Shown: in pieces, positions 63,164 to 64,000 of the stretch
Layout: each line of letters starts with the position of its first letter
Position numbering within the stretch: position 1 is the stretch's first letter
NCBI GenBank assembly: GCA_963758025.1
Contig: CAVWUA010000012.1
Location: forward strand, 62,001-126,000
Source of the DNA: CAVWUA01 sp963758025
GTDB lineage: Bacteria; Planctomycetota; Planctomycetia; Isosphaerales; Isosphaeraceae
Reading direction: 5' to 3'
DNA length: 64,000 nucleotides
Notes under the pieces: model-generated
Databases searched by the model: none
Told to the model about the DNA's origin: nothing
What the model saw: the letters and a program-made list of their open reading frames with translations, nothing else
Translations under genes and position numbers: made by a program

Positions 63164-63413
63164 CCGGCCCTCCATCGTCTGCCGCCGGGCCGCCGGACCG
63201 CGCCGGTGATCGGGCCTCAGGGCACCGCTACGCGCCGCGCCGGACCTTCCCATTTCCCAAGAAGGCCGGACATGCGGCAATTGCGCCAATCAAACATGGG
63301 TGTGATCAAGGGAATGAAAACGGACGTGATCGGACCTCGAAACGCGAACTCGAACTTCGACCAACGCGGATCGTGCTCGGCCCATCCTTCACTTCTCTCG
63401 ATCGTGGACGTAC

Positions 63414-63779
63414 TTACTTCACGCCGGACTCGGGGGGCTCGGGAAGGGTGGGCGACGTCGGCGACGTTCCCCCCTGCGGCACGGCATCCCGATGGTCCTG
63501 AACCTTCTCCTTGTAGCGGCGGAGCTGCTGCTCGACCTTGTGAACGCACTGATCGGCCGCCGCTTCCGGCGTCTGGGCCGACTCCCGCGCGACGAAGTCA
63601 TGCTTGTGCTCGGCCGAGACGAAGACCTCAACCAGCCAGTCGTTCTTGCGGTGCTCAACCTCGACCTCGATTGCCATCAGCCGGCCGAAGTACTTGAGCA
63701 GCTTGCTCGCCTTATCATTCAAATACTGTCGCTGGTCGGCAGTCAGGTTCCCGTGGCGGGCCGTGATTTCGATATGCAC
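63414..63779 (-). CDS. hpf: ribosome hibernation-promoting factor
   Basis: 121 residues. The start is GTG 63779 with AAGGAG upstream. The S30AE fold reads VQIEITARHG-like sequence (HIEITARHGNLT), LNDKASKLLKYFGRL, DWLVEVFVSAEHKHDF and AADQCVHKVEQQLRRYKEK, with a Pro/Thr tail. The short length makes it a short-type HPF/RaiA, which binds the 30S decoding region and silences ribosomes in slow growth. It heads a likely operon hpf-ptsN-ptsH-ptsI, an order like the rpoN-hpf-ptsN group of other bacteria; rpoN is not here. Confidence 0.9.
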   Translation of the reverse strand: MHIEITARHGNLTADQRQYLNDKASKLLKYFGRLMAIEVEVEHRKNDWLVEVFVSAEHKHDFVARESAQTPEAAADQCVHKVEQQLRRYKEKVQDHRDAVPQGGTSPTSPTLPEPPESGVK

Positions 63780-64000
63780 CGTCGTCTCCTTCCTCCCGCC
63801 TCTGATCCAAATACGTCGTGCCTTGTGGCGCTAAAAGACTAACCTGGCCATGTCGCTCAGGTCAAGGGGCCACCGGCCGGCCGGCGGGGTCTATCCTCCG
63901 CCCTTGCGATGCCGTATCTTGCCCGAACAGGCCCGGCGCGATGCCATGAGCGCCGGGGAGGGCAAGGGTTCCTGGACGAGCCGGACCGCAAGCGACGGGA

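Noticed and set aside
63890..64000. Possible start of a new gene (ATG 63948) at the right edge
   Set aside because: Too short to judge; there is no Shine-Dalgarno sequence and no motif in the 17 visible codons.

Overview
The window is high-GC bacterial DNA that reads as Planctomycetota, most likely the Isosphaeraceae group. The basis is the gene content: a DUF1559 prepilin, two PEP-CTERM surface proteins, two sigma factor plus Ser/Thr kinase-WD40 cassettes, a sulfatase-fold protein, ThuA, DUF3500, DUF3179 and DUF4432 proteins, and an RNase E/G with a huge low-complexity insert. kdsA, PEP-CTERM proteins and lipoproteins fit a Gram-negative type envelope. The family-level placement is an inference. 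No rRNA, tRNA, CRISPR array or canonical transposase was recognised.

Layout. 0-11.7 kb: end of a large unknown protein, a TIM-barrel sugar-phosphate isomerase, a sigma/kinase-WD40 cassette on the minus strand, a long membrane-TPR protein and a PEP-CTERM protein. 12-15.6 kb: a lipoprotein, DUF1559 prepilin and DUF3179 cluster, then a 1 kb repeat-bearing gap. 15.6-20 kb: priA, nadD and an orphan histidine kinase. 20-28.8 kb: a winged-helix regulator divergent from a PEP-CTERM protein, an NfeD-flotillin pair, a 1.35 kb palindrome-rich gap, a zinc-ribbon membrane protein, a cyclic-nucleotide-binding protein and a lipoprotein. 28.7-36.6 kb: a sulfatase-fold protein that lacks its catalytic residues, the second sigma/kinase-WD40 cassette, ThuA and small unknowns. 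36.7-41.2 kb: a potassium block (Kup, KtrA, KtrB/TrkH). 41.4-52.9 kb: isocitrate/isopropylmalate-type dehydrogenase, coiled-coil protein, lipid kinase, cation diffusion facilitator, kdsA, transglutaminase-like lipoprotein, PSP1 protein divergent from a Zn/Cd-type P-ATPase, and a DUF4432 protein. 53-64 kb: a Gly/Asn-repeat protein, a Tat-exported DUF3500 protein, RNase E/G with its TIGR03936 partner, and a regulatory-type PTS operon (hpf, ptsN, ptsH, ptsI).

Two things colour the whole annotation. First, about fourteen otherwise good genes are broken by 1-2 base frameshifts, often in short homopolymers; kup alone carries about ten. This looks more like residual sequencing or assembly error than decay, so broken genes are given as one feature over their full span. 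Second, the intergenic DNA carries several families of palindromic or tandem repeats, including a 122 bp palindrome present twice in opposite orientation, each copy at the stop codon of a regulator gene.

The most interesting points are the disordered block inside the S1 domain of RNase E/G, the predicted pseudo-sulfatase, the palindromes at stop codons, the twin sigma/kinase cassettes (one with about 15 WD40 repeats), and the Cys-tailed PSP1 protein next to a P-ATPase with a changed HP motif. No clearly new multi-gene defence or metabolic system was found.
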